64,000 nt of DNA from Acinetobacter corruptisaponis (GTDB taxonomy: Bacteria; Pseudomonadota; Gammaproteobacteria; Pseudomonadales; Moraxellaceae). Within the stretch, counting starts at the first letter, position 1. Every line of letters begins with the position of its first letter. The translations under genes and the position numbers were made by a program. The notes beneath the pieces were generated by a model, which saw only the letters and a program-made list of their open reading frames with translations, made no database searches and had not been told where the DNA came from. The stretch lies in assembly GCF_030053775.1 (NCBI RefSeq), contig NZ_CP125669.1, positions 3,033,962 to 3,097,961 on the forward strand, written 5' to 3'. Of this stretch, positions 26,520 to 35,037 are shown one piece after another.

Positions 26520-26574
26520 GCATCATTAACAATGCTCTATTCGTTATAGATAAATAGGACATCGTTAATGATGC
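26520..26574. repeat. 15-bp inverted repeat between nadV and toxin gene
   Basis: GCATCATTAACAATG at 26520-26534 pairs with CATCGTTAATGATGC at 26560-26574 (14 of 15 pairs, the other a G-T in RNA) around a 25-base loop. It lies 25 bp beyond the nadV stop and could form the 3' end of the nadV transcript or mark an insertion border. Confidence 0.6.
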
Positions 26575-26598
26575 CCTCTGGATATAATGCAACTGGGT

Positions 26599-28086
26599 TT
26601 AAACTAATCTCTCCCGAATTTGGTCAAGTGTACACTCTCTCAACAATTTCCCATTTTCAAAGACTGTTGTTAAGGTACCTCGTTGCTCCTGTTCAGGTGT
26701 TTGCTGATCAAACAGCTCAAAACCATTGGCAGTCTGTTCCACCCGTAACAAACCTTTTGCCGATTTTTTGGTGCCTGAATCGGTCATCGGGTCTTTAAAC
26801 AACTCCCGACCAACCCCATTGACCTGTCCCCAAGTTGCCTTGACTGCAAAACCAAAAGTATCCCGAGTCAGATAGTTATAGGTATAACTGCCAATCCCAA
26901 ACACAAGGTTATTGGATGCAAAGCCTTTCGCTTCCAGACCCTTTAAAATGTTTTGCGCGCGTTCAAGGGTAATCGAGTCACCATAGATCAGGCCCACACG
27001 TTCATTTAGCACTTTATAGCCTTTATCGGTGACTGTACCGCCAAAGATTTCCCACAAACATTCCACCGCACCTTTATAGGCTGGGCTACCGATTTCAGCA
27101 TCAGGATCACCACAGATGATTTTGACAGGATCACCCGAATCTGGACGGAACACCACTTTGGCAAGACCTAACGCATTGGGTTGTCGATTGAGGATTTCAG
27201 CTTTTAGCTCAACGCTAAATTCGGTAATCACACGCCAGAAATCCCATGTATCCGACACAATGCTGACCACACCCACAGGATAAAGCTCGCAGATCAAACG
27301 TCTAAAGGTTTCCAGCTCGCTTTCTTCTCTACCCATACACATCACACTGTGTTCGGTTGCAGGCACTGAAACACCAATCACACCTGTCGCATTATAATAT
27401 TCTTCAGCATAATCAATCGAAGCGACTGAATCCGTACCAATAAAACTGGTTAAGTGCCCAACACTGGATTGAGCTGCATCATAAATGCCACTCATCCCAC
27501 GGCTACTGAAATCATGCCCCTGCACAGGGACAAAATCCAAAGGCGCACCTGTTTTTTGTGCATATTGATTTAACAGGCGTTTATATTCATAGGCAATCGT
27601 AGCAGTAGTACAACTCTTCCACAGTTCAGCACTGAGTACGGTTTCAATATAGTTGGTCAACCAAAAGAAATCTGGGTCAGTATTGATCATGGTTAATACA
27701 GGTACTTTAATATTGACGCGGCTGCCTTCTTGCAAAGCTTTAATTCTTAATGGTAAATAGCCTAAGTCATGTAACGCTTCGATGTGTTCCACAGGTACAG
27801 CACCCTCACCCAATGAACTGTCCATACGGCGTTTATAGGCTGCGACCACCTTGTCTTTCGGCTGGTTAAAAAAGCCCTCATTCCATGTTTCAATTAAAAA
27901 GTGTTTGATAAATCCCTGTAGCCCAAAGAATACCACCTTGTCATCAAAATCAGGCAGCATTTTTGCCAAACGTGAGGAACGAGGTGTGAAGTTTGCATAA
28001 ACGTACTCAGTGCCAACTGGGTACTGGCGGCGGTGATCCGCCTTATAAAAGTCGATTGCATTCAGTGGATTGATTTTAAGACTCAT
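26599..28086 (-). CDS. nadV: Nicotinamide phosphoribosyltransferase NadV
   Basis: A 495-residue enzyme making NMN from nicotinamide and PRPP, a one-step salvage route. Family phrases include DFYKADHRRQYP, TPRSSR, VQGHDFSSRGMSG, PATEHSVMC (catalytic His) and VVFRPDSGDP. AGGAGT lies 7 bp before the start. Only 24 bp separate it from prs upstream, so PRPP synthesis and consumption are coupled in one operon. NrtR encoded downstream is the likely repressor. Confidence 0.95.
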   Translation of the reverse strand: MSLKINPLNAIDFYKADHRRQYPVGTEYVYANFTPRSSRLAKMLPDFDDKVVFFGLQGFIKHFLIETWNEGFFNQPKDKVVAAYKRRMDSSLGEGAVPVEHIEALHDLGYLPLRIKALQEGSRVNIKVPVLTMINTDPDFFWLTNYIETVLSAELWKSCTTATIAYEYKRLLNQYAQKTGAPLDFVPVQGHDFSSRGMSGIYDAAQSSVGHLTSFIGTDSVASIDYAEEYYNATGVIGVSVPATEHSVMCMGREESELETFRRLICELYPVGVVSIVSDTWDFWRVITEFSVELKAEILNRQPNALGLAKVVFRPDSGDPVKIICGDPDAEIGSPAYKGAVECLWEIFGGTVTDKGYKVLNERVGLIYGDSITLERAQNILKGLEAKGFASNNLVFGIGSYTYNYLTRDTFGFAVKATWGQVNGVGRELFKDPMTDSGTKKSAKGLLRVEQTANGFELFDQQTPEQEQRGTLTTVFENGKLLRECTLDQIRERLV

Positions 28087-28110
28087 TTTTTATACTCCTA
28101 TTTACGTAAA

Positions 28111-28989
28111 TTAGTTTTGAAAATTAATCAGGTTGAGCTTTGAATGTGTCTGTTGTGGACGGCTATTGCTGGTAAAAAGCTGGTCAACCAAGCCATCAAA
28201 AACATCCAGGCCTTTGCTAAAAATGCCATGTGTGACATACAGGATGATGTTCTGGCAATGGAGGCGACGTAATTGCTGGGCAATGCCAATAAAGGTTGCA
28301 CCACCATCACAAATGTCATCTGTAATCACTACAGTTTTGCCTGTTAAGTCTGCACTGTGGACCTGTGTTGCCCTGATTTTTCCTGTATTTGCATCTCTTA
28401 CTTTTTCACAGTGAATAATGTCAATTGCCTGTTGGCGTTGTGCATTAATGCCATTGGCAATCGCTTGAGTCCGTTGTGTTGCACCTGCATCGGGGCAGAC
28501 CAGCACCGTATTTTCAGCCAACAGGATTTGCATTAATGCTTCACTGTGTTGAATGATCCGAATCGGTTCAATATTGACCACATTTTGAAAAGTGGTATTT
28601 GCTCGTAGTAACTCAAGCGTTGCCTGACTATGGCAATCCCAGACCACAATTTCCTGGCGCTGGCCTACATATTGTTCTGTATTGCTATTCAGCAGTTTAG
28701 TCATCAGGTCAAGTGAAAAAGCTTGACCCTGTGCGCAGATACGATCCTGACGTGCGTAAGGAAAATAGGGGATTTCAACTGAAAGCTGGATGCCCTGTTG
28801 CAGTAGCACATTTTCCAGTAACAGGTAGTCCATCACATCGGTGCTATTGGCTAGTGATGCCTTGATCTGCACTGAATTTTTAAATGGATTCAGCAGGCTT
28901 GGATTCAGTTGAATATGACGTTCACCACCTGAAAACTGTAAAAATTCGATGGGAACATTCACTTGTGTTGTCTTGAGTTGAATCGCCAT
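28111..28989 (-). CDS. prs: Ribose-phosphate pyrophosphokinase paralogue of the NAD-salvage operon
   Basis: A 292-residue PRPP synthetase-like protein: YFPYARQDR, VVWDCHSQATL, CPDAGATQR and the PRPP-binding loop VVITDDICDGGATF. The usual housekeeping Prs is about 310-320 residues; this shorter form linked to nadV is the specialised NAD-salvage paralogue. It is the first gene of the operon; upstream lie two small palindromes that may be NrtR operators. The catalytic loop residues appear intact. Confidence 0.92.
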   Translation of the reverse strand: MAIQLKTTQVNVPIEFLQFSGGERHIQLNPSLLNPFKNSVQIKASLANSTDVMDYLLLENVLLQQGIQLSVEIPYFPYARQDRICAQGQAFSLDLMTKLLNSNTEQYVGQRQEIVVWDCHSQATLELLRANTTFQNVVNIEPIRIIQHSEALMQILLAENTVLVCPDAGATQRTQAIANGINAQRQQAIDIIHCEKVRDANTGKIRATQVHSADLTGKTVVITDDICDGGATFIGIAQQLRRLHCQNIILYVTHGIFSKGLDVFDGLVDQLFTSNSRPQQTHSKLNLINFQN

Positions 28990-29358
28990 TTTTTGCTTCT
29001 CTTATATAGTGGCTTATAGCCAGTAAATATATATTGGCATAGTGACACTATAAATTGCAACAGCTCATTTGGTATTTTTTAAAAAATATTGGATTGATGG
29101 AGAGGGAAGTTATCTATCTATTTGAATAGAATTGGAATTTAATTTTTAAAACTTTTAATTCTTCAGTCGTTATTCTATAAACAGCTCTAAATCTTCTGGT
29201 ATGCTGACTTTATTCATTTAAGATATTTATATTTGGGTCATAGATTTTGACAATATGGTTTGTCAGTATTGTGGCAAGCTTTGTTGGTGCGATGATTCCA
29301 GTCACTTAAAAAACTGAAACGCTAACAAATGGAATAAAAAAAAAAAGGAAAACATCCT
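28990..29358. other. Divergent intergenic region prs / zinc dehydrogenase
   Basis: About 370 bp with no gene. Besides the palindromes near prs it holds TGACAA-6-TTGTCA (29248-29265), about 94 bp before the dehydrogenase gene and possibly its operator, and an A-run near 29336 ahead of the ribosome site AAAGGAAA. Confidence 0.5.
29010..29051. promoter_or_regulatory. Candidate NrtR operators upstream of prs-nadV
   Basis: Two inverted repeats lie 20-65 bp before the prs start: TGGCT-TAT-AGCCA (29010-29022) and ATAGTG-A-CACTAT (29039-29051). Both resemble compact operator sites, and the gene order suggests NrtR as the binder; this is inference from position. Confidence 0.5.
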
Positions 29359-30534
29359 ATGAAATCTCTTGTTTGCCAGAATGCCCAGCTTCAAATTGAA
29401 GACAGTCAAAAACTGATTCCAGCCAAAGGGCAAGTATTGCTTGAAGTGGTGCGTTGCGGAATCTGTGGCTCAGATTTGCACATGCAACACCACTGTGACC
29501 ACATGCATGATTTGGCAGCGCGCGTTGGTTTTAATGGTGTGGCGAAATCCTCAGATAAATTGGTTTTCGGTCATGAGTTTTGCGGTAAGGTCCTGGATTA
29601 TGGTCCAAAAACACGCCGTAAACTGAAAGCGGATACTTTGGTCTGTGCTATGCCATTGTTGAATGTTGATCCGCAAGGTTATGTACCCACTGGACTTTCA
29701 CCAAGTGCATCAGGCGGTTATGCAGAGCAGGTTCTGGTTCAATCGAGCCTGATGTTTGAAGTTCCCAATGGTTTGGATGCGGATAGTGCGGCACTGACCG
29801 AACCTATGGCGGTTGCATTGCATGCGGTACGTCGTAGCCGAATCAAGAAAAGCGAACCTGCGATTGTGGTGGGCTGTGGACCAGTCGGTTTGGGTGTGAT
29901 TTTAATGCTCAAGGCAATGGGTGTTAAAACCGTGGTTGCCAGTGATTTTTCACCGAATCGTCGTCGCTTGGCTGAGCAATGTGGTGCAGATATCTTGATT
30001 GACCCTAAACAGCAATCTCCATTTAGCAGTTGGAAAGAGCTGGGGTTGCTGGGGAATGTCTCTGAAGCGATTAATATGGGAATGGGCATTTTTGACAAGG
30101 TTCAGACGTTCTCATTACCGTGGGTCAATGCAATGCGTGTCGGTGATAAACTTGGTCTATTGCCTAAACGTCCAGTAATCTTTGAATGTGTAGGCGTGGC
30201 AGGGATCATGCAGCAGATTCTTGAGGGTGCGCCACTGTTCTCGCGTATCGTCGGTGTTGGCGTTTGTATGCAAAGCGATAAGATCGAACCTGCATTGGCC
30301 ATCAATAAGGAACTGGAAATCCAGTATGTGCTGGGTTATACACCACTTGAGTTCCGTGACACCTTGCATATGATTGCTGAGGGTAAAGTGGATTGCTCTC
30401 CACTCATCACTGGTGTGGTAGGCTTGGAAGGGGTGAACAATGCTTTTGCTGCATTACGTGATCCAGAGCAACATGCCAAAATCCTGATTGATCCGAAACG
30501 TGCTGGTTCTGATATTCAGTTGATTAAAGCTTAA
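29359..30534 (+). CDS. Zinc-binding alcohol dehydrogenase (MDR family)
   Basis: A 391-residue medium-chain dehydrogenase. The catalytic zinc ligands are visible in VRCGICGSDLH (Cys36) and FGHEF (His72, Glu73), and the nucleotide-binding fold in VVGCGPVGLGVILMLKAMGVK. The structural-zinc lobe with four cysteines, normally about residues 95-115, is missing; instead there is VCAMPLLNVDPQGYVPTG. An additional His/Cys-rich stretch (HMQHHCDHMHD, 41-51) follows the catalytic Cys. The substrate is unknown. The gene stands alone and ends at a strong terminator. Confidence 0.85.
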   Translation: MKSLVCQNAQLQIEDSQKLIPAKGQVLLEVVRCGICGSDLHMQHHCDHMHDLAARVGFNGVAKSSDKLVFGHEFCGKVLDYGPKTRRKLKADTLVCAMPLLNVDPQGYVPTGLSPSASGGYAEQVLVQSSLMFEVPNGLDADSAALTEPMAVALHAVRRSRIKKSEPAIVVGCGPVGLGVILMLKAMGVKTVVASDFSPNRRRLAEQCGADILIDPKQQSPFSSWKELGLLGNVSEAINMGMGIFDKVQTFSLPWVNAMRVGDKLGLLPKRPVIFECVGVAGIMQQILEGAPLFSRIVGVGVCMQSDKIEPALAINKELEIQYVLGYTPLEFRDTLHMIAEGKVDCSPLITGVVGLEGVNNAFAALRDPEQHAKILIDPKRAGSDIQLIKA

Positions 30535-30560
30535 TATTGATTTTGTAAAAGTATTGAAAA

Positions 30561-30590
30561 AAACCGCTATCTCAATATAGCGGTTTTTTT
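30561..30590. terminator. Bidirectional rho-independent terminator
   Basis: The perfect 10-bp stem AAACCGCTAT / ATAGCGGTTT has a 6-base loop, an A-run before it and a T-run after it; it serves the dehydrogenase gene and the convergent NTF2-like gene. Confidence 0.9.
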
Positions 30591-30638
30591 ACGCCTTAGG
30601 CTTATTTTAATGCAATGGGTGATGTTGAACTCAAGTAC

Positions 30639-31100
30639 CTACCACAGCTTGGTTTTGTTCTGGATACCGACAATACGCGGCGATTTTGCATCACCGCCCA
30701 GTGCAATTTGTAGTTCATTCTGCTGTCCCGCTTTCTTACCAAAAAGCGTCCGATTTTCTGTCTCTTGCAAACTGACTGTCGTGACATTATCAACAAGGCT
30801 GACCTTGATGTTCTTGATCTCATAACTCTCATTGGTGGCGAAATGCCAGGTTGCCTTGAGTTGTTGCAAATAATCCGCTTTAGTGATGGTAAAGCTTTGT
30901 GGTGGATCAGCCTGTGTCCATAACACCTTAATCGTGGCTTTATTGTCAATCATATTGCCCACAGCCTTGAGGTCGTGTTTTTGTATGGCTTGATAAAAGC
31001 TGTTAATAAAACGGGTTGCGGTATCTTTATCAATGTCACTGGCATGGAGTTGTGGGCTAAGCAAACTGATGATCAGCAATGGAGCGAAAGCGATTTTCAT
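30639..31100 (-). CDS. Secreted NTF2-like (SnoaL/DUF4440-type) protein
   Basis: A 153-residue protein with a Sec signal peptide (residues 1-20, cleavage near LHA-SD). The mature part has the pattern of an NTF2-like cone fold: FINSFYQAIQKHDLKAVGNMIDNKATIKV, then strands ending in IVGIQNKTKLW. Such domains bind small ligands or act as enzymes; nothing here identifies which. It is located just before the putative binding-protein gene on the same strand, with about 85 bp between. Confidence 0.65.
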   Translation of the reverse strand: MKIAFAPLLIISLLSPQLHASDIDKDTATRFINSFYQAIQKHDLKAVGNMIDNKATIKVLWTQADPPQSFTITKADYLQQLKATWHFATNESYEIKNIKVSLVDNVTTVSLQETENRTLFGKKAGQQNELQIALGGDAKSPRIVGIQNKTKLW

Positions 31101-31186
31101 GATGACTCCAGATATTGTTATAGGGTGTAAATTAAAAGTATGTGCCTAAAAACTGGTTGAACTTGGCAATCCGTGATTAGGGTGCG

Positions 31187-32167
31187 CTATTCAAGATTGT
31201 CACTACATTCCGCTTGGGTGGGTTCGGCACGGCAGCGGATTTTTTTCATCAGGTTCATCATTTTTGGATGATAAATTCCCTGTTTGGTCATGCTGATTCG
31301 TGCCTGACGCATCATTTCCCGATATTGTGGTGCGGTTCCATCGGCAGGTGGAAAGAAAAACAGGATGTCATCTTCAGCTGCCGATATGGTTTTCATGGCG
31401 GTATCATACTGACCATAAAAATATTCACGGGAACGTTGCCCGAATCCTGCTGGGAATTTGTCTGGGCGAATCAACATTTGAAAGGTCAGTTGCGCCACAG
31501 GCAGTTTTAGCACTGCACCCTGACTGCCCACGCCCTTGTAAAGCTCAAGTGGCATATAGGCAACCGCAGGGGCAGCGGTGGCATCCACCTGACCATTATT
31601 AAATTTTCCTGCAAAATTGGAGACATCACTCATCACGGCCTGTGCGCCAATGCTTTCCGCCATGACCAGTTGCGCCTTGTCGTAGTCCAGCACGGCAATT
31701 TTGCGTCCCGCCATTTTGGTGACGGTATTGATATTGCGGTCACGCAGGAAAATATAGGCTGCACCCAAAGGCATTAACCCAGCCACTTCATACTGCCCAC
31801 TGGTCATCATCTTGCTGGCATCGGGACGTAGCAAGGCTGCCATGAGTAGCTTGAGTTGGGTGTAGTTTGGCAAACCGCCAATTGAGTCAATACTGCCTGT
31901 AAAATGGTTAAACTGGCGTGCGCGCATCCCTGTCAGCAAAACAGCATCACATTGACCTGCCTTAAAGTCTTCGGCAGCAACCCGCTCAGAAGTATAGGAG
32001 CGCAGTTCAAGCTGTGCGCCCCATGCCCTTGATTGCGTGGCATATTCACGCATGCCCGAAATAACAGGGCCTTGTGCGCCGACCATATCAAAAACACAGA
32101 ACGTTTGCGCCTGTGTTTGCTGAGAAAGCAATACGCCCAACACAAGCAGGCTAAACCCAAGTTTCAT
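31187..32167 (-). CDS. Putative periplasmic solute-binding protein
   Basis: A 326-residue protein (ATG 32167; an earlier ATG at 32176 adds MIG) with a Sec signal peptide ending near TQA-QTF. The body resembles type II periplasmic binding proteins of transporter or TAXI type: CVFDMVGAQGPVISGM, FKAGQCDAVLLTGMRARQF, then VTKMAGRKIAVLDYD. It has C-terminal cysteines (IRCRAEPTQAECSD). No membrane transporter subunits are adjacent, so it may act as a sensor or with a distant permease. The palindrome 59-80 bp upstream is the same as those in front of padR and the MpaB-type gene, so co-regulation is likely. Confidence 0.65.
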   Translation of the reverse strand: MKLGFSLLVLGVLLSQQTQAQTFCVFDMVGAQGPVISGMREYATQSRAWGAQLELRSYTSERVAAEDFKAGQCDAVLLTGMRARQFNHFTGSIDSIGGLPNYTQLKLLMAALLRPDASKMMTSGQYEVAGLMPLGAAYIFLRDRNINTVTKMAGRKIAVLDYDKAQLVMAESIGAQAVMSDVSNFAGKFNNGQVDATAAPAVAYMPLELYKGVGSQGAVLKLPVAQLTFQMLIRPDKFPAGFGQRSREYFYGQYDTAMKTISAAEDDILFFFPPADGTAPQYREMMRQARISMTKQGIYHPKMMNLMKKIRCRAEPTQAECSDNLE

Positions 32168-32225
32168 ACCAATCATTCCTTTTGGTTGGGATATGGAATG
32201 CGTTCAGGTTAGCAAAGATTTTTTA

Positions 32226-32247
32226 AATACTCAACATGATGAATATT
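32226..32247. promoter_or_regulatory. Candidate PadR operator B (before solute-binding protein gene)
   Basis: A 22-bp palindrome of the form AATAYTCA-N6-TGARTATT (arms AATACTCA and TGAATATT, centre ACATGA). It has the same length and arms as the site at 32920. It lies between the padR stop and the solute-binding protein gene start. Confidence 0.65.
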
Positions 32248-32259
32248 AAATTTGATGAA

Positions 32260-32868
32260 TTATGTTTCTGGCTGATTCAACTGCAATGCCTCAGTAAATA
32301 GCTGAAGATCCTCTGCGGTGGTTTCTCGCCATTTCTGCTTCTGTAAAAACACCTCCACCTGTTTTGCCCATTCCAGCCAGCATTGAATCTGACTGATCCC
32401 ATGTGTCAGGGTCAGGTAAATGCCCTCAAATTTTTCCAGTACGTTGGGTGGAAGTGACTGGAATACCGCCTGCATACGAAATAAATCATCCAGACTTTGC
32501 TGGTAAGCCTGTCGGTATTGCTGAAATTCCTGCATAAACTGATCTGCGTCCAGCAGGTGAACCGAAGACAGTTTGACTAAAAACTCGCTGTTGAGATGGG
32601 GTGGCTTGATCGGAGTGGACAGCCATTTTTGCATAGCGGCATAACCCTCTGGATTGAGCCGATAGACTTTTCTGGGTGGGCGGGGCGCATTTTCAACAAT
32701 GTCGCAGTCAATTAAACCATCACTGTGCAACTTACCCAGATCACGGTAGATTTGCTGAAAGCTGGCATTCCATAAATAGCCGTAAGTATGTTGAAAACCC
32801 TTGATAATATCGTAGCCACTGGCAGCCCCCGTACCTAAATACACCAGCAAGACATGGCGAAGTGACAT
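32260..32868 (-). CDS. PadR-family transcriptional regulator
   Basis: A 202-residue protein. Residues 1-85 are the PadR winged helix (RHVLLVYLGTGAASGYDIIKGF, then LWNASFQQIYRDLGKLHSDGLI). The C-terminal half is the helical Vir_act_alpha_C-type dimerisation arm with LWLE/QCWLEWAKQVEVFL-like heptads. PadR proteins repress stress, efflux or aromatic-acid genes and release DNA on ligand binding. It is flanked by palindromes of one sequence family on both sides, so it probably represses itself, the divergent MpaB/GST genes and the solute-binding protein gene. Confidence 0.88.
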   Translation of the reverse strand: MSLRHVLLVYLGTGAASGYDIIKGFQHTYGYLWNASFQQIYRDLGKLHSDGLIDCDIVENAPRPPRKVYRLNPEGYAAMQKWLSTPIKPPHLNSEFLVKLSSVHLLDADQFMQEFQQYRQAYQQSLDDLFRMQAVFQSLPPNVLEKFEGIYLTLTHGISQIQCWLEWAKQVEVFLQKQKWRETTAEDLQLFTEALQLNQPET

Positions 32869-32919
32869 GATATTGACTCCTCAATAAATAATTTATCTTA
32901 GCACCCAATAATCAAATTT

Positions 32920-32968
32920 AATATTCAACAAGTTGAGTATTTAAAAAATATTTGCTAGGCTGAATATT
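32920..32968. promoter_or_regulatory. Tandem candidate PadR operators A and C
   Basis: Two 22-bp palindromes with centres 27 bp apart lie between padR and the divergent MpaB-type gene. Site A (32920-32941) has arms AATATTCA and TGAGTATT; site C (32947-32968) has AATATT and TGAATATT with a poorer centre. Both share the pattern of site B at 32226. Confidence 0.65.
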
Positions 32969-32994
32969 ATTTGCCCGATTTGACAGGTTGAACC

Positions 32995-34146
32995 ATGAAT
33001 ATGCTTGCTGATGTACCTGCTACATTTTCACCTGATGTACCTACCAGTCCATTGCCAGCAATATCACGCAAGTCATGGCTATGGTCAATGCCACTCACAC
33101 CGTGGTTGAATCTGGGAGATGAGCTGGCGGAGAATGTGGTCAAGACTTTGAGAGCGCATAAAAAACCGCTTGCGCAGCCGTTGCCAGCCATTCAGCAACT
33201 TGCCCGTGAGGGTAATGTGGCGTGCCAGGATTTTTTAGCCGATATGGAAATGATTCCCGACAGGGTGGATTTTGAGTTGATGGCTAAGGGTGGGGCAATG
33301 GCCTATCGACATTTTCCTCAGTTGATCATTGCCCTGATTCATGGTGGCTTAATGACCACTTTTTCCAATGCTGCCTCAGCCCATATTTTGTCAGGTACGC
33401 AACGTCTGGAACAAAATGTGGTACGTCGCCTGTTTGAATCATCCACCCTGTTTTTTGGGGTGCTGGATACCGAAGCACTACGACCTTATGGGGCGGTTTG
33501 GGAAATCTGTATGCGTGTCCGCTTGATGCACGCAATGGTACGTTTACGTTTAATGGCATCTGAGAATTGGGATATGGCAACAGGTCTGCCGATCAACCAA
33601 TTACATACCGCCGCAGGTCCGTTATTTTTTGGCACGATGGTGCTGGAGAGTTTACAGGCACTGGGCGCAAAAATTCGTCCAGAAGAACATGAGGGCTATT
33701 ACCTGATCTGGAGATATGTCACTCGCCTGTTGGGTGTTCCACTGGGCTTGCTGGGCAATACGGTGGCAGAGCAGCAGGCGATTGACCAGCGTATTCTGCC
33801 TTTATGCTTTGACCCGAATGATACTTCACGCCAGTTGGCGCAAGCCTTGTTTGAGGGTTTAAAAAACTTGCCCGATGCACACATGATTCCAAAAACTGTA
33901 CATGAAGTCCTGTCCCGTTATCTTTTGGGAAATGAAAGGGCAGATGGGATGGGGGTTGCCCAGCATCCAATTGCAATGTGCTGGGTTGCACCTTTGGCAT
34001 TTGGGCTACGAATCTATAGTTGGACATTGCGTATTCCTCAAGTGGGACGTTCTGCTGAGAAGTTTGGCAAACGTTATCTACATAACTTGGTACAACGTGG
34101 TTTGGCGGGTGTGGCGGCAGATTATCAGCCACATGGCCATGCGTAA
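32995..34146 (+). CDS. MpaB/latex-clearing-like oxygenase family protein (DUF2236)
   Basis: A 383-residue protein resembling the MPAB/Lcp (DUF2236) family of haem-dependent oxygenases: a helical protein with MAYRHFPQLIIALIHGGLMTTFSNA, VWEICMRVRLMHAMVRLRL and LPINQLHTAAGPLFFGTMVLESL. Conserved His and Arg residues in these helices would hold the haem. There is no signal peptide. Characterised members cleave polyisoprene or act in mycophenolate breakdown; the substrate here is unknown. It is divergent from padR and followed after 13 bp by a GST gene, so they form an operon under the PadR-type palindromes. Confidence 0.7.
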   Translation: MNMLADVPATFSPDVPTSPLPAISRKSWLWSMPLTPWLNLGDELAENVVKTLRAHKKPLAQPLPAIQQLAREGNVACQDFLADMEMIPDRVDFELMAKGGAMAYRHFPQLIIALIHGGLMTTFSNAASAHILSGTQRLEQNVVRRLFESSTLFFGVLDTEALRPYGAVWEICMRVRLMHAMVRLRLMASENWDMATGLPINQLHTAAGPLFFGTMVLESLQALGAKIRPEEHEGYYLIWRYVTRLLGVPLGLLGNTVAEQQAIDQRILPLCFDPNDTSRQLAQALFEGLKNLPDAHMIPKTVHEVLSRYLLGNERADGMGVAQHPIAMCWVAPLAFGLRIYSWTLRIPQVGRSAEKFGKRYLHNLVQRGLAGVAADYQPHGHA

Positions 34147-34159
34147 AAGGAGTATAACA

Positions 34160-34945
34160 ATGACTTTAGATCAGCGTGTACTGTATCAATTTCCCTTGTC
34201 ACTTTACTGTGAGAAAGCCCGCTGGAATCTGGATGCCAAAGGCTTGGACTATACCTGCCGTGACTTGGTGCCAGGTTTGCATGCGCCGACTGCATGGCGT
34301 TTGGCTGGTCAGCGTTGCCTACCTATTTTGGTGGATGGGCAGCACAGGATTGGGGATTCAACCAAAATCGCCCTGTATCTTGAAAATACTTATCCTAAAC
34401 GATCACTTTTACCTGTAGATGAAGTGGCAAGAAAACGGGTCATGCAACTGGAAGATTTCTTTGATGAACTGGGCGATCATGTCCGCCGCTATTGCTGGAG
34501 TCTGGCGGTTGAGCGTGATGAAGTCAGCGATATTTTCTTTAATTTTTCTGGATATACACGCTGGCAACGTATGCTGGCAGATAGTAGCAAACCACTGCTC
34601 AGGCAAATGATTCGCTGTACCTTTCAGGTCTATGAACCACGTGTGGCAGACTCTTGGGAAAAAATTCAGAACACATTGCTGCAAATGGAAGATTGGTTGC
34701 AGGGCAATGTTAATCATTATCTGATTGGAGATCGTTTTACTTTGGCAGACCTGACTGCGGCAAGTATGCTCGCTCCGTTGTTCGGTCCAGAGAATAGCCC
34801 GTGGGCTGATAACAGAATGCCACCGCTTACTCAGCAGCTTCGCGCGGAATCACGTAGCACATTGGCAGGGCAATGGGTACTCAGGCTTTATCGGGATTAT
34901 CGTGTGGGTGACTGGATATTTAAAAATAGTGATAGTCTGATATGA
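34160..34945 (+). CDS. Glutathione S-transferase family protein
   Basis: A 261-residue protein with an N-terminal thioredoxin-like GST domain (LYQFPLSLYCEKARWNLDAKGLDY, LPILVDGQHRIGDSTKIALYLE) and an all-helical C-terminal domain ending in LIGDRFTLADLTAASML. The frame is open much further upstream, but AAAAGGAG at 34146-34152 places the start at ATG 34160. With the oxygenase upstream it suggests an oxidation-then-conjugation or detoxification route; this pairing is inference. Confidence 0.85.
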   Translation: MTLDQRVLYQFPLSLYCEKARWNLDAKGLDYTCRDLVPGLHAPTAWRLAGQRCLPILVDGQHRIGDSTKIALYLENTYPKRSLLPVDEVARKRVMQLEDFFDELGDHVRRYCWSLAVERDEVSDIFFNFSGYTRWQRMLADSSKPLLRQMIRCTFQVYEPRVADSWEKIQNTLLQMEDWLQGNVNHYLIGDRFTLADLTAASMLAPLFGPENSPWADNRMPPLTQQLRAESRSTLAGQWVLRLYRDYRVGDWIFKNSDSLI

Positions 34946-34972
34946 TGACTATGAATGGAAAAAATATTCACT

Positions 34973-35000
34973 TTTAGATCATATTGTTTAAAGATCTAAA
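34973..35000 (+). other. Stem-loop after the GST gene
   Basis: TTTAGATC pairs with GATCTAAA over 8 bp with a 12-base loop. No T-run follows, so it may be a weak terminator or an operator of the following small gene. Confidence 0.4.
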
Positions 35001-35037
35001 TAAAGGGGATACTTTAGGTCGATGATGGAATGTGTCT

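Noticed and set aside
33719..34132. 137-codon frame on the - strand opposite the oxygenase gene
   Set aside because: Antisense to a gene with clear family features; no ribosome site.
33902..34159. N-terminal extension of the GST frame
   Set aside because: The frame is open, but the GST domain begins at 34160, directly after a strong ribosome site; the upstream part overlaps the oxygenase gene.
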